Assembly: GCA_946477805.1 (NCBI GenBank) | Contig: CAMKZP010000302.1 | Span: forward strand, 1 to 5,050 | Source of the DNA: an uncultured Enterobacter sp. | Lineage (GTDB): Bacteria; Pseudomonadota; Gammaproteobacteria; Enterobacterales; Enterobacteriaceae | Direction of reading: 5' to 3' | Length of the DNA: 5,050 nucleotides | Shown here: piece after piece, positions 1-4,504 of the stretch | Numbering within the stretch: the stretch's first letter is position 1 | Layout of the letters: each line of letters opens with the position of its first letter | Notes under the pieces: model-generated | Database searches by the model: none | The model's input: the letters and a program-made list of their open reading frames with translations, nothing else | Told to the model about the DNA's origin: nothing | Made by a program: the position numbers and the translations under genes

Positions 1-5
1 CCCAT
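1..5 (-). CDS. yqjG: Start of yqjG (glutathionyl-hydroquinone reductase), 5' fragment only
   Basis: Only the ATG (positions 5-3) and the first two bases of the next codon (GG, consistent with Gly) lie in the window. The call rests on three things: a very strong Shine-Dalgarno GGAGGAG at 18-12 with a six-A spacer before the ATG; the Met-Gly start, which fits the known YqjG N-terminus (MGQLID...) as I recall it; and the fact that yqjG follows yqjF directly in E. coli. In that family YqjG is a xi-class glutathione transferase that reduces glutathionyl-hydroquinones. Nothing of the protein body can be checked here. Confidence 0.7.
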
Positions 6-11
6 TTTTTT

Positions 12-18
12 CTCCTCC
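12..18 (-). promoter_or_regulatory. Strong ribosome binding site of yqjG
   Basis: GGAGGAG on the minus strand, six A residues before the ATG at 5-3, is a near-perfect anti-16S match. It sits about 11 bases downstream of the palindrome at 30-55. The 3' arm of that palindrome (CTCCTC) is complementary to this site. Confidence 0.75.
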
Positions 19-29
19 GTCAGATAGCA

Positions 30-55
30 AAAGCGAGGAGATATCTCCTCGCTTT
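30..55 (-). terminator. Perfect 26-bp palindrome between yqjF and yqjG, possible weak terminator or attenuator
   Basis: Positions 30-55 form an uninterrupted perfect palindrome centred at 42/43. As RNA on the minus strand it folds into GCGAGGAG / CTCCTCGC with an ATAT loop, plus flanking A-U pairs. It starts 22 bases after the yqjF stop and is followed by only four T residues (32-29) and then GC, so it would be a weak intrinsic terminator at best. It lies too close to the yqjG start for a separate yqjG promoter to fit after it. It could instead attenuate read-through, stabilise the yqjF 3' end, or bind a dimeric protein as DNA. Confidence 0.6.
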
Positions 56-77
56 GAATGTATTCAGTATAGCCTGC

Positions 78-470
78 TTACCACTTCTTATTCAGAAGGC
101 GGTCGATGCTGTAGGCGCCTGGACCGGTGATAGCCAGCAGCAGGAAGCCGCCCGCGATGGTCAGGTTTTTCATGAACATCAGGGAGTTTACGCCTTCCGC
201 AAAGTTGCTGTGGAAGATGAACGCGGTCAGCAGGGTGAAGCCTGCGGTGAACAGCGCGGTGGTACGGGTCAGGAAGCCGAACAGCACTGCCAGGCCGCCG
301 CCGAACTCAAGCAGAATGGTCAGCGGCAGCAGGAACCCCGGCACGCCCATGGCTTCCATATACTGCTGGGTACCCGCATAGCCGGTGATTTTGCCCCAAC
401 CCGCGGTGATGAACAGAATTGGCATCAGGATACGCGCGACCAGTACACCAACATCTTCTAATTTTTTCAT
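78..470 (-). CDS. yqjF: YqjF, DoxX-family inner membrane protein
   Basis: A 130-residue protein, the same length as E. coli YqjF, beginning MKKLEDVGVL and ending DRLLNKKW. It belongs to the DoxX/DoxD-like family of small four-helix membrane proteins. Visible hydrophobic segments lie near residues 8-26, 46-66, 70-88 and 99-118, and a family-typical LEFGGG sits near residues 54-59. Annotations often say 'quinol oxidase subunit' by analogy with archaeal DoxD; no activity is proven by this sequence. The frame stays open up to 581, but the ATG at 470 is chosen because GGAG (480-477) sits six bases before it and the length then matches the family. It is transcribed alone, behind the yqjK terminator, and is followed by yqjG. 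In E. coli its promoter is known from nitroaromatic reporter strains as a target of the LysR-type regulator YhaJ. Confidence 0.93.
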   Translation of the reverse strand: MKKLEDVGVLVARILMPILFITAGWGKITGYAGTQQYMEAMGVPGFLLPLTILLEFGGGLAVLFGFLTRTTALFTAGFTLLTAFIFHSNFAEGVNSLMFMKNLTIAGGFLLLAITGPGAYSIDRLLNKKW

Positions 471-487
471 TTTACTCTCCAGGAAAC

Positions 488-516
488 CACATATGCGGCT
501 GAACTTTAAATATGTG
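488..516 (-). repeat. Inverted repeat in the yqjF leader
   Basis: CACATAT at 488-494 is the exact reverse complement of ATATGTG at 510-516, with a 15-base spacer. It lies 18 bases upstream of the yqjF start and just before its Shine-Dalgarno site, so in the mRNA it could form an A/U-rich hairpin adjacent to the ribosome entry point. The function is unknown. Confidence 0.5.
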
Positions 517-558
517 CAAATTCGGGTAGATACCGCGTCTTTGCTGTCGATGGAGAGG

Positions 559-588
559 AGTGTAAACGGGGCGGGTGGCAATTGTTAG
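559..588 (-). promoter_or_regulatory. Candidate yqjF promoter (activator-dependent type)
   Basis: On the minus strand, CTAACA (588-583, 4/6 to the -35 consensus) and TACACT (564-559, 4/6 to the -10) are separated by 18 bases. The predicted start is near 552, giving a leader of about 80 bases. The elements are weak, as expected for a promoter needing an activator, and the dyad at 604-618 is centred about 59 bases upstream of the predicted start, where LysR-type activators bind. A perfect TTGACA at 604-599 has no matching -10 at the usual distance. Confidence 0.4.
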
Positions 589-603
589 CAAGGAAAACTG
601 TCA

Positions 604-618
604 ATCTTTATCAAAGAT
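604..618. promoter_or_regulatory. LysR-type regulator box upstream of yqjF (candidate YhaJ site)
   Basis: ATCTTTATCAAAGAT is a perfect 6-3-6 inverted repeat and contains the T-N11-A pattern (T605, A617) typical of LysR-family recognition sites. Outer arms TCAAT (601-605) and ATTGA (619-623) extend the symmetry with a two-base offset. It lies about 134 bp upstream of the yqjF start. In E. coli the LysR-type protein YhaJ controls yqjF; assigning this box to YhaJ is an inference. Confidence 0.5.
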
Positions 619-642
619 ATTGAGTAAGAGAGTGCGGGCGGG

Positions 643-680
643 TGCCCTCACCCCATCCCTCTCCCGCAGGGAGAGGGTGC
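643..680. repeat. GC-rich interspersed hairpin repeat (REP-like)
   Basis: The core is CCCTCTCCC (657-665), loop GCA, GGGAGAGGG (669-677): a perfect 9-bp stem with a 3-base loop. It is preceded by the related CCCTCACCCC (645-654). Repeats of the form CCCTCACCCC-N-CCCTCTCCC-N-GGGAGAGGG are common between genes in enterobacteria. It sits between the yqjK terminator and the yqjF promoter, as extragenic repeats usually do. Its extent is estimated from the symmetric part only. Confidence 0.6.
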
Positions 681-714
681 AAAAACAAAAAACGGTAACC
701 AGGGTTACCGTTTT
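681..714 (-). terminator. Intrinsic terminator of the yqjCDEK operon
   Basis: Positions 689-700 and 703-714 are perfect reverse complements (12 bp, core ACGGTAACC / GGTTACCGT) around AG. On the minus strand the stem is followed by TTTTTT, G, TTTTT (692-681). It starts only eight bases after the yqjK stop codon. This is a textbook Rho-independent terminator. Confidence 0.9.
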
Positions 715-721
715 GCTTTTA

Positions 722-1018
722 TCACCGTAACTGCTGCTGACGGATCGTTGCTTTCACCAGACGCCATGCGCTCCAGGCGCCAAACCCACGTCTGGCCCAG
801 CGGATCAGCATATTAGGATGACGAACGGACCAGATAGCCATCACGCTGCTGCCGACCAGTGCCCACGAGCGCAGGCTCAGGACGGTGTTCCAGCCGCGGT
901 CAAACCGACGCGTTGATTCAATCCAGTCGCGGCGGCTGGCGGACAGATCCAGCCTCTGCTGCTGGATCTGGCTCAACAGATACGCCTTTCGCTTTTGACG
1001 TTCGGCTGCGCTGCTCAC
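722..1018 (-). CDS. yqjK: YqjK, small membrane-associated protein of unknown function
   Basis: A 98-residue basic protein, one residue shorter than E. coli YqjK (about 99) and closely similar (QIQQQRLDLSASRR, SLRSWALVGSSVMAIW, WARRGFG). A charged, Gln-rich N-terminal helix (about 5-45) is followed by one hydrophobic segment near residues 50-65 and an Arg/Trp-rich tail, so it is probably a single-pass or membrane-attached inner membrane protein. The start codon is GTG (1018-1016), overlapping the yqjE stop by four bases (GTGA), with GGAGGA at 1033-1028 upstream. This arrangement implies translational coupling to yqjE. It is the last gene before the terminator. Its biochemical role is not known. 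Confidence 0.9.
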   Translation of the reverse strand: MSSAAERQKRKAYLLSQIQQQRLDLSASRRDWIESTRRFDRGWNTVLSLRSWALVGSSVMAIWSVRHPNMLIRWARRGFGAWSAWRLVKATIRQQQLR

Positions 1019-1413
1019 GATTTATCATCCTCCAGCAGCGAACGATCGTTGGCTAACTCCTGGCGCGTGTGGCGCAGGAAGGTGGACGTGCGCGCTTTGT
1101 GCAGCGTCCAGATGCCGCCAATCAATGCGGCAACCAGCAGTACGACGGTGGTGGCAATCATCGCATTAAGCCGATACTGCGGATCGATAGCCCAGATGAT
1201 TAACACCATCAGGCTCATCAGACCGAATGCGGCGAAGAGCATGGTAAGCCCAAGCATCAGCAGCATCTGGAAGAGATTCGCTTTCTCCTCTTCCAGTTCG
1301 ACGACTGCCAGCCGGACGCGCGTTTCGGCAATGCCGACCAGCGTGGTTAAAATACGCTGGCCGATACCGAGGACGTTATTTGCAGGCCCTTGTGCGTGAC
1401 GAGGATCTTCCAT
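1015..1413 (-). CDS. yqjE: YqjE, two-helix inner membrane protein (DUF1469 / holin-like superfamily III)
   Basis: A 132-residue protein, slightly shorter than E. coli YqjE (about 134). An amphipathic N-terminal region (about 15-45, with the acidic patch VVELEEEKANL at 37-47) precedes two hydrophobic helices at about 47-74 and 83-104, then a charged tail (about 105-132). The family (PF07332, Phage_holin_3_6-like) is named for resemblance to holins, but no lytic role is shown for YqjE. The frame stays open to 1482, but the ATG at 1413 is preferred because the resulting N-terminus (MEDPRHAQGP) resembles E. coli YqjE. It begins two bases after the yqjD stop (TGA-TT-ATG) with no good Shine-Dalgarno, so it is probably translated by coupling to yqjD. 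Confidence 0.9.
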   Translation of the reverse strand: MEDPRHAQGPANNVLGIGQRILTTLVGIAETRVRLAVVELEEEKANLFQMLLMLGLTMLFAAFGLMSLMVLIIWAIDPQYRLNAMIATTVVLLVAALIGGIWTLHKARTSTFLRHTRQELANDRSLLEDDKS

Positions 1414-1415
1414 AA

Positions 1416-1721
1416 TCAGCGACGCGTCAGCAGTACACCCAGCACCACGCCCACGGCGGCACCAATACCTACACCCGTCCATGGGTTATCGCGAACGTAC
1501 TCATCGGCACGCGCGGCGGCTTCGCGGGTCTGTTTTGCCAGCGCATCACCGGTTTCACCCAGGCGATAGCGGCTCTCTTTCAGCGCCTGCTCTGCTTTGC
1601 TGCGCAGTTTGCTCACTTCTTCTTTCGACTTATCGGCAGAGGAGTTCAGCACCTCTTCCAGGGTATCCGCCAGGGATTTCAGCTCAGCGCGCAGATGTTC
1701 TGACGTTGTATCTTTAGACAT
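1416..1721 (-). CDS. yqjD: YqjD, ribosome-associated inner membrane protein (YqjD/ElaB/YgaM family, DUF883)
   Basis: A 101-residue protein with the family layout: a long charged, coiled-coil-prone N-terminal domain (about 1-78) and a C-terminal tail anchor. The family motif YVRDNPW lies at 75-81, followed by a Gly/Val-rich hydrophobic segment (about 82-98) with small-residue repeats (GVGIGAAVGVVLG) and a terminal RR. In E. coli, YqjD is an RpoS-dependent, C-tail-anchored protein that binds 70S and 100S ribosomes and is thought to bring inactive ribosomes to the membrane in stationary phase; that role is transferred by homology. The start is supported by AGGAG (1732-1728) six bases before the ATG. 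It lies 29 bp after yqjC and directly before yqjE. Confidence 0.93.
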   Translation of the reverse strand: MSKDTTSEHLRAELKSLADTLEEVLNSSADKSKEEVSKLRSKAEQALKESRYRLGETGDALAKQTREAAARADEYVRDNPWTGVGIGAAVGVVLGVLLTRR

Positions 1722-1750
1722 GATTCTCTCCTGTTGAGATTTCCGTTAAC

Positions 1751-2119
1751 TCAATATTCGCGAGCTTCCAGCGCTTTCAGATCGTCCTGCGCTTCCTGGA
1801 GCTTCCTCTCGCGTTTGGCAATTTTATCCGCATCACCTTTCTCTTTCGCTTCCTGCAGGTCCTGACGGCGCTCGGCTATCTCGTCCTTTTGTTCAGCGAT
1901 TTTTTTCTGGCGATCGGCACGCAGCTGGCTGTCCGTACAATTATCTTTCACTTCGCTCAGCGCTTTTTTCAGGCCATCCACACGGTGCTGATTGTTATGC
2001 TTTTCGGCATAGCTGATCTCGCGCTGAATGTCCTGTTCTTTCTCCTGACAGAGAGAAGAAGCGAATGACGCTGTACTTAAAGAAAAAAGGGCCAGAGCCA
2101 GAGTAATGCGGAATTTCAT
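1751..2119 (-). CDS. yqjC: YqjC, periplasmic coiled-coil protein of unknown function (DUF1090)
   Basis: A 122-residue protein with a clear Sec signal peptide (MKFRITLALALFSLSTASFA) and likely cleavage after ASFA at residue 20. The mature part is highly charged and helical. It has exactly two cysteines, C24 and C61, that could form a disulfide in the periplasm, and from about residue 64 a long Lys/Glu/Asp/Arg/Ala-rich coiled-coil stretch to the C-terminus. It matches the DUF1090 family and E. coli YqjC. The start is supported by GGAAGG (2133-2128) eight bases upstream. It is the first gene of the probable yqjCDEK operon, behind an RpoS-type promoter. No function is established; a structural or stress role in the envelope is only an inference from context. 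Confidence 0.92.
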   Translation of the reverse strand: MKFRITLALALFSLSTASFASSLCQEKEQDIQREISYAEKHNNQHRVDGLKKALSEVKDNCTDSQLRADRQKKIAEQKDEIAERRQDLQEAKEKGDADKIAKRERKLQEAQDDLKALEAREY

Positions 2120-2168
2120 GATCGAAACCTTCCATTGTGTTACGGCCTAAGCCGTGTTCCAGAACTAT

Positions 2169-2195
2169 GCGGAGAACATCTGAGGGGTGCTCCGC
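2169..2195 (-). other. Hairpin at the predicted 5' end of the yqjC transcript
   Basis: GCGGAG (2169-2174) and CTCCGC (2190-2195) are exact reverse complements around a 15-base loop. On the minus strand the first arm begins within a base or so of the transcription start predicted from the -10 at 2208-2203, so the mRNA would begin with this stem. An overlapping outer repeat, ACTATGC (2164-2170) with GCATAGT (2204-2210), also exists in the DNA but includes the promoter itself. Confidence 0.45.
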
Positions 2196-2199
2196 GTAC

Positions 2200-2232
2200 T
2201 TAAGCATAGTAAGTAAACGGGGGATTCACCAA
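2200..2232 (-). promoter_or_regulatory. RpoS-type promoter of the yqjCDEK operon
   Basis: On the minus strand CTATGCTTAA (2209-2200) matches the sigma-S -10 consensus CTAYRCTTAA at every position. A poor -35, TTGGTG (2232-2227, 3/6), lies 18 bases upstream, as is common for RpoS promoters. The predicted start is near 2196, about 77 bases before the yqjC ATG. This agrees with the known RpoS dependence of yqjD in E. coli. Confidence 0.65.
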
Positions 2233-2262
2233 AGTGAGTGAAAAGATTCGGAATCCTGGTAA

Positions 2263-2646
2263 TTATCCAAACCGGTGCGACGAGTCGCGTAGCCGTGACA
2301 TCCAGGAGGCAACGTGACTGTCGTCTTCCTGCTGAGCAATGATGTAGCCCTGCGGCAGCGTGCGGTCGAGCACCGCTTTAGCCGCCGCGCTTTGGGCGCT
2401 GGAGTCAAATTTAATCAGCAGCACGTCGTCCTGCGGCGTAATGCTTTTGAAGCGTATCCCGTTGGCGTCCAGGTGGTGCCAGATTGAAAAACCGTCCGGC
2501 ACGCTGGCGCCCTGGCTAACGGGGCGGATCGCCAGCGTCGATTCCTGCTGCTGCAGCGCAGACCATGCCAGGATCAACGCGCCGAACATCATCAGCGCGA
2601 TGATGGCGTATGACACACGGCGCAACGAGAGCGGGGAGGTCACCAT
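2263..2646 (-). CDS. mzrA: MzrA, modulator of the EnvZ/OmpR two-component system
   Basis: A 127-residue protein, the same length as E. coli MzrA (formerly YqjB), with the conserved blocks [46 protein letters not shown] and a C-terminal [10 protein letters not shown]. One N-terminal transmembrane helix (about 11-30) leaves the rest as a periplasmic domain, which fits a bitopic inner membrane protein. In E. coli MzrA binds EnvZ and raises OmpR phosphorylation, linking Cpx to EnvZ/OmpR. The frame is open to 2823, but the ATG at 2646 is chosen because AGAGG (2657-2653) lies six bases before it and the length matches. The start follows the yqjA stop by two bases (TAA-CT-ATG), so the genes are co-translated. 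The N-terminal ten residues and the linker diverge most from E. coli. Confidence 0.94.
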   Translation of the reverse strand: MVTSPLSLRRVSYAIIALMMFGALILAWSALQQQESTLAIRPVSQGASVPDGFSIWHHLDANGIRFKSITPQDDVLLIKFDSSAQSAAAKAVLDRTLPQGYIIAQQEDDSHVASWMSRLRDSSHRFG

Positions 2647-2648
2647 AG

Positions 2649-3311
2649 TTAACCTCTGGCCCCGTATTTCTTTTTCCACAACACCACCAGAGACCCCACC
2701 AGACCGAAGACCAGCAGGACGACGGGCAGCAGCATCAGGCAGGACATCAGCTGGTCTTCGTATTTCATAAAGACCGGCGTTTTGCCTAGCGCGTATCCCA
2801 GCGTGGTCAGGATCAGAACCCACAGCAGGCCGCTCATCCAGTTAAAGAACTGGAAGCGCGCGCTGCTTAACCCGGAAAGACCGGCGATGGTCGGCAAAAG
2901 GGTGCGAACAAAGGCGATAAAGCGGCCGACCAGCAGCGCCGAAAGCCCGTGCTTATGAAAAAGATGGTGCGCGCGCTGGTGGTAGTGCGCCGGCAGGTGC
3001 GACAGCCAGTTTTGGACGAGCCGCGTATTGCCCAGCCATCGTCCCTGAATGTAACTCACCCAGCAGCCAAGGCTGGCCGCGATGGTCAATAGCACTACGG
3101 TTTGCGGAAAAGCCATCGCCCCTTTGGCACAAAGTACGCCGACCAGAACCAGCAGGCTGTCGCCCGGTAAAAAGGCGGCCGGAAGCAGCCCGTTTTCCAG
3201 AAACAGGATCATAAACAGGACAAAGTAGAGCATGCCAATCATGGAAGGATTGGCCAGCGTTTCGAAATCCTGAGCCCAAAGGGCGTTCAGTAGTTGGGTC
3301 AAAAGTTCCAT
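2649..3311 (-). CDS. yqjA: YqjA, DedA-family inner membrane transporter
   Basis: A 220-residue polytopic membrane protein, the same length as E. coli YqjA. It shows the DedA (SNARE-associated/VTT) signatures: an acidic residue in the first helix region (LFLENG, E39), the re-entrant motif FLPGDS at 48-53 (D51), and [16 protein letters not shown] at 129-144 carrying R130 and R136. These four residues are the ones reported as essential in E. coli YqjA/YghB. Hydrophobic segments follow at about 160-176 and 191-212, ending in a basic tail WKKKYGARG. The family is required for envelope homeostasis, drug and alkali tolerance, and DedA proteins are implicated in proton-coupled lipid-carrier or phospholipid translocation; the substrate here is not shown. 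AGGA (3322-3319) lies seven bases before the ATG. It heads the yqjA-mzrA operon. Confidence 0.95.
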   Translation of the reverse strand: MELLTQLLNALWAQDFETLANPSMIGMLYFVLFMILFLENGLLPAAFLPGDSLLVLVGVLCAKGAMAFPQTVVLLTIAASLGCWVSYIQGRWLGNTRLVQNWLSHLPAHYHQRAHHLFHKHGLSALLVGRFIAFVRTLLPTIAGLSGLSSARFQFFNWMSGLLWVLILTTLGYALGKTPVFMKYEDQLMSCLMLLPVVLLVFGLVGSLVVLWKKKYGARG

Positions 3312-3446
3312 TCAGTGTTCCTGGAAATCGGTTAACGTCTCGCCTGTTATCCGGGAAAAACAGCACGGCGACGTTGTCGTGATTTCATTATGGTCGCTCG
3401 CGGACACATTGAGGTGTGGCCAACACTGTTCCCTGTTAATTGGCTG

Positions 3447-3462
3447 GTTAGCAAGCACTAAC
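3447..3462. repeat. Dyad in the yqjA leader, possible regulator site
   Basis: GTTAG (3447-3451), six bases, CTAAC (3458-3462) form an exact inverted repeat about 25 bases downstream of the predicted yqjA start. The plus-strand string TTAGCAAGC resembles the first nine bases of the SlyA (MarR family) consensus TTAGCAAGCTAA, but the right arm is shifted by two bases. It could also be an RNA hairpin. Confidence 0.35.
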
Positions 3463-3486
3463 TTACAAAATAACGAAGTGGATCCA

Positions 3487-3516
3487 ATTGTAACAAAGCC
3501 CGACGTTCTGCGTCAC
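3487..3516 (-). promoter_or_regulatory. Candidate promoter of yqjA-mzrA
   Basis: On the minus strand TACAAT (3492-3487, 5/6) is preceded by TGT, forming an extended -10, with GTGACG (3516-3511, 4/6) 18 bases upstream as the -35. The predicted start is near 3480, giving a 168-base leader before yqjA. Confidence 0.5.
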
Positions 3517-3571
3517 AGAATTTGCAGGGGTGAAATGATTTTGGCGTAAGGCCGGGGAGTGAGCGAGGAGT

Positions 3572-3586
3572 TTTACAAAGGCTGAC
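3572..3586 (-). promoter_or_regulatory. CpxR-like box upstream of yqjA
   Basis: GTCAG-N5-GTAAA on the minus strand matches the CpxR consensus GTAAA-N5-GTAAA at 8 of 10 positions. yqjA-mzrA is a known Cpx regulon operon in E. coli, which makes the match plausible. It would lie about 92-106 bases upstream of the promoter proposed at 3487-3516, rather far. A weaker TATAGT (3592-3587) just beside it could mark another start. Confidence 0.4.
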
Positions 3587-3613
3587 ACTATATATGTTTT
3601 GCTTACTCCAGGG

Positions 3614-3642
3614 CGGCGGAAGGCGCAGCGGAGCGCCTGCCG
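3614..3642 (-). other. GC-rich hairpin downstream of exuR
   Basis: AGGCGC (3621-3626) and GCGCCT (3633-3638) flank a six-base loop; CGGC (3614-3617) and GCCG (3639-3642) extend the stem with a three-base bulge. It begins 13 bases after the exuR stop. No T-tract follows on the minus strand, so it does not look like a standard intrinsic terminator; it may protect the exuR 3' end or act with Rho. Confidence 0.5.
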
Positions 3643-3654
3643 AGGGAAAGGAAA

Positions 3655-4431
3655 CTATTTTGCCTGACTGGCGGCCGTATCGAGGTGAACGACGGGATTA
3701 TCTGCAAAAAGATAGCGGTCAGCGTTGAATTCGAAGTCGTCACTGGTCTCATTGAACAGCATCAGCTTGGTGTTTTCCAGGTGCTGCCACATGGCCAGCT
3801 TCGCCGCATGGGGATCTTTGCGGATCAGGGCTTTAAGGATCTGGTCGTGGTCGTCGCACCAGTTATCCACGGTGCGCAAATCGATATGATCGTGCAGTTT
3901 TTTCCAGTACGGGTTGTGAACGCGCTGAGTCCACATTTTTTCGACGATTGCGGCCAGCGCCGTATTCTGGGTGGCCAGCGCCACCTGCACGTGGAACTGA
4001 AGGTCCCATTCGGAATCGCGGAAACATTTTTCCTTACGCGCGTTTTCCTGAATTTCCATCAGCTTCATGATGTCCTGCTTGGTCACCTGAGTCGCTGCAA
4101 ATTCCGCAATATTGCTTTCGATCAGCTGGCGAGCCTGGAGCAGCTCAAACGGACCGTAGCTGGCGAATTCAAGACTTTCGTCCGGCGCCGGGGAGTGTTT
4201 TGCCTGGTTTGAAATGACGTGAATACCGGAACCCTTGCGGACCTCAACGTAGCCTTCCACTTCCAGCATGATGATGGCTTCGCGCACCACCGTACGGCTC
4301 ACGCTTTTTTCATCCGCAATGAAGCGCTCGGCGGGAAGTTTATCACCGACAAGATAGACACCCTGCTCGATGCGATCTTTCAGCTCGGCGGCAAGTTGTT
4401 GATATAAACGACGTGGTTCGGTGATTTCCAT
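3655..4431 (-). CDS. exuR: ExuR, GntR/FadR-family repressor of hexuronate utilisation
   Basis: A 258-residue protein, the length of E. coli ExuR. The N-terminal winged helix-turn-helix spans about 8-75, with the GntR signature [20 protein letters not shown] at 31-50 and the wing RKGSGIHV at 65-72. The C-terminal FCD effector domain covers about 95-225 and carries the expected metal/effector residues D143 and H147 (DLQFH), H195 (DDHDQ) and H217 (WQHLE). In E. coli ExuR represses exuT, uxaCA, uxaB and related genes and is released by galacturonate or glucuronate-derived inducers. GGAG (4440-4437) lies five bases before the ATG. It follows exuT but has its own promoter behind the exuT terminator, with an ExuR-type operator over the -10 that suggests autoregulation. 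Confidence 0.96.
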   Translation of the reverse strand: MEITEPRRLYQQLAAELKDRIEQGVYLVGDKLPAERFIADEKSVSRTVVREAIIMLEVEGYVEVRKGSGIHVISNQAKHSPAPDESLEFASYGPFELLQARQLIESNIAEFAATQVTKQDIMKLMEIQENARKEKCFRDSEWDLQFHVQVALATQNTALAAIVEKMWTQRVHNPYWKKLHDHIDLRTVDNWCDDHDQILKALIRKDPHAAKLAMWQHLENTKLMLFNETSDDFEFNADRYLFADNPVVHLDTAASQAK

Positions 4432-4458
4432 ATGCGCTCCAGGCAGGGTACGGCGGAT

Positions 4459-4476
4459 TATTTGTTATACCACTTT
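4459..4476. promoter_or_regulatory. ExuR/UxuR operator at the exuR promoter
   Basis: Read on the minus strand, AAAGTGGTATAACAAATA matches the palindromic ExuR/UxuR consensus as I recall it (AAATTGGTATACCAATTT) at 14 of 18 positions. It covers the -10 element of the exuR promoter, a position that would block RNA polymerase, so negative autoregulation is likely. Confidence 0.65.
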
Positions 4477-4492
4477 TGCGCACCAGTCTCCA
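4464..4492 (-). promoter_or_regulatory. exuR promoter
   Basis: On the minus strand TGGAGA (4492-4487, 4/6) and TATAAC (4469-4464, 5/6) are 17 bases apart, and TGG directly before the hexamer makes an extended -10. The predicted start is near 4457, about 26 bases before the ATG. Confidence 0.65.
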
Positions 4493-4504
4493 GATTTCGC
4501 CATG

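Larger units (their letters stand above)
3312..3654. other. 343-bp gene-free region between exuR and yqjA
   Basis: No convincing coding frame is seen. Reading in the transcribed (minus) direction it holds a GC-rich hairpin after exuR (3642-3614), a CpxR-like box (3586-3572), an extended -10 promoter (3516-3487), and a leader of about 168 bases with dyads at 3462-3447 and 3381-3364. The last is CACGGC/GTCGTG with one G-U pair and a six-base loop. Confidence 0.7.

Noticed and set aside
54..461. Plus-strand open frame of 135 codons opposite yqjF
   Set aside because: It is antisense to a well-recognised gene, has no ribosome binding site, and its Gln/Arg/His-rich translation looks like a shadow frame.
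471..581. N-terminal extension of yqjF to 581
   Set aside because: The extension lacks a Shine-Dalgarno site, covers the leader dyad and promoter, and makes the protein 37 residues longer than the family; the ATG at 470 has a good site.
599..604. Perfect TTGACA as the yqjF -35
   Set aside because: No acceptable -10 lies 16-18 bases downstream; it overlaps the edge of the LysR-type dyad and is better explained as part of that.
1015..1413. YqjE as a phage holin marking a prophage
   Set aside because: The family name reflects similarity only; flanking genes are core enterobacterial genes in conserved order with no phage genes or attachment sites.
1414..1482. Longer YqjE starting at 1482
   Set aside because: The added 23 residues overlap the yqjD coding end, are Cys/Arg-rich and unlike E. 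coli YqjE.
2222..2256. GGATTC/GAATCC inverted repeat after mzrA as a terminator
   Set aside because: The arms are only six bases with a 23-base loop and there is no clean T-tract in the right place; too weak to call.
2647..2823. Longer MzrA starting at 2823
   Set aside because: The added residues are an out-of-frame reading of the yqjA end; the ATG at 2646 gives the family length of 127.
2953..3366. Minus-strand open frame of 137 codons overlapping yqjA
   Set aside because: It runs in another frame through the strongly conserved DedA gene and shows no recognisable motifs or start signal.
3685..4212. Plus-strand open frame of 175 codons opposite exuR
   Set aside because: It is antisense to an intact, well-matched exuR with no promoter or ribosome binding site, so a shadow of codon usage.
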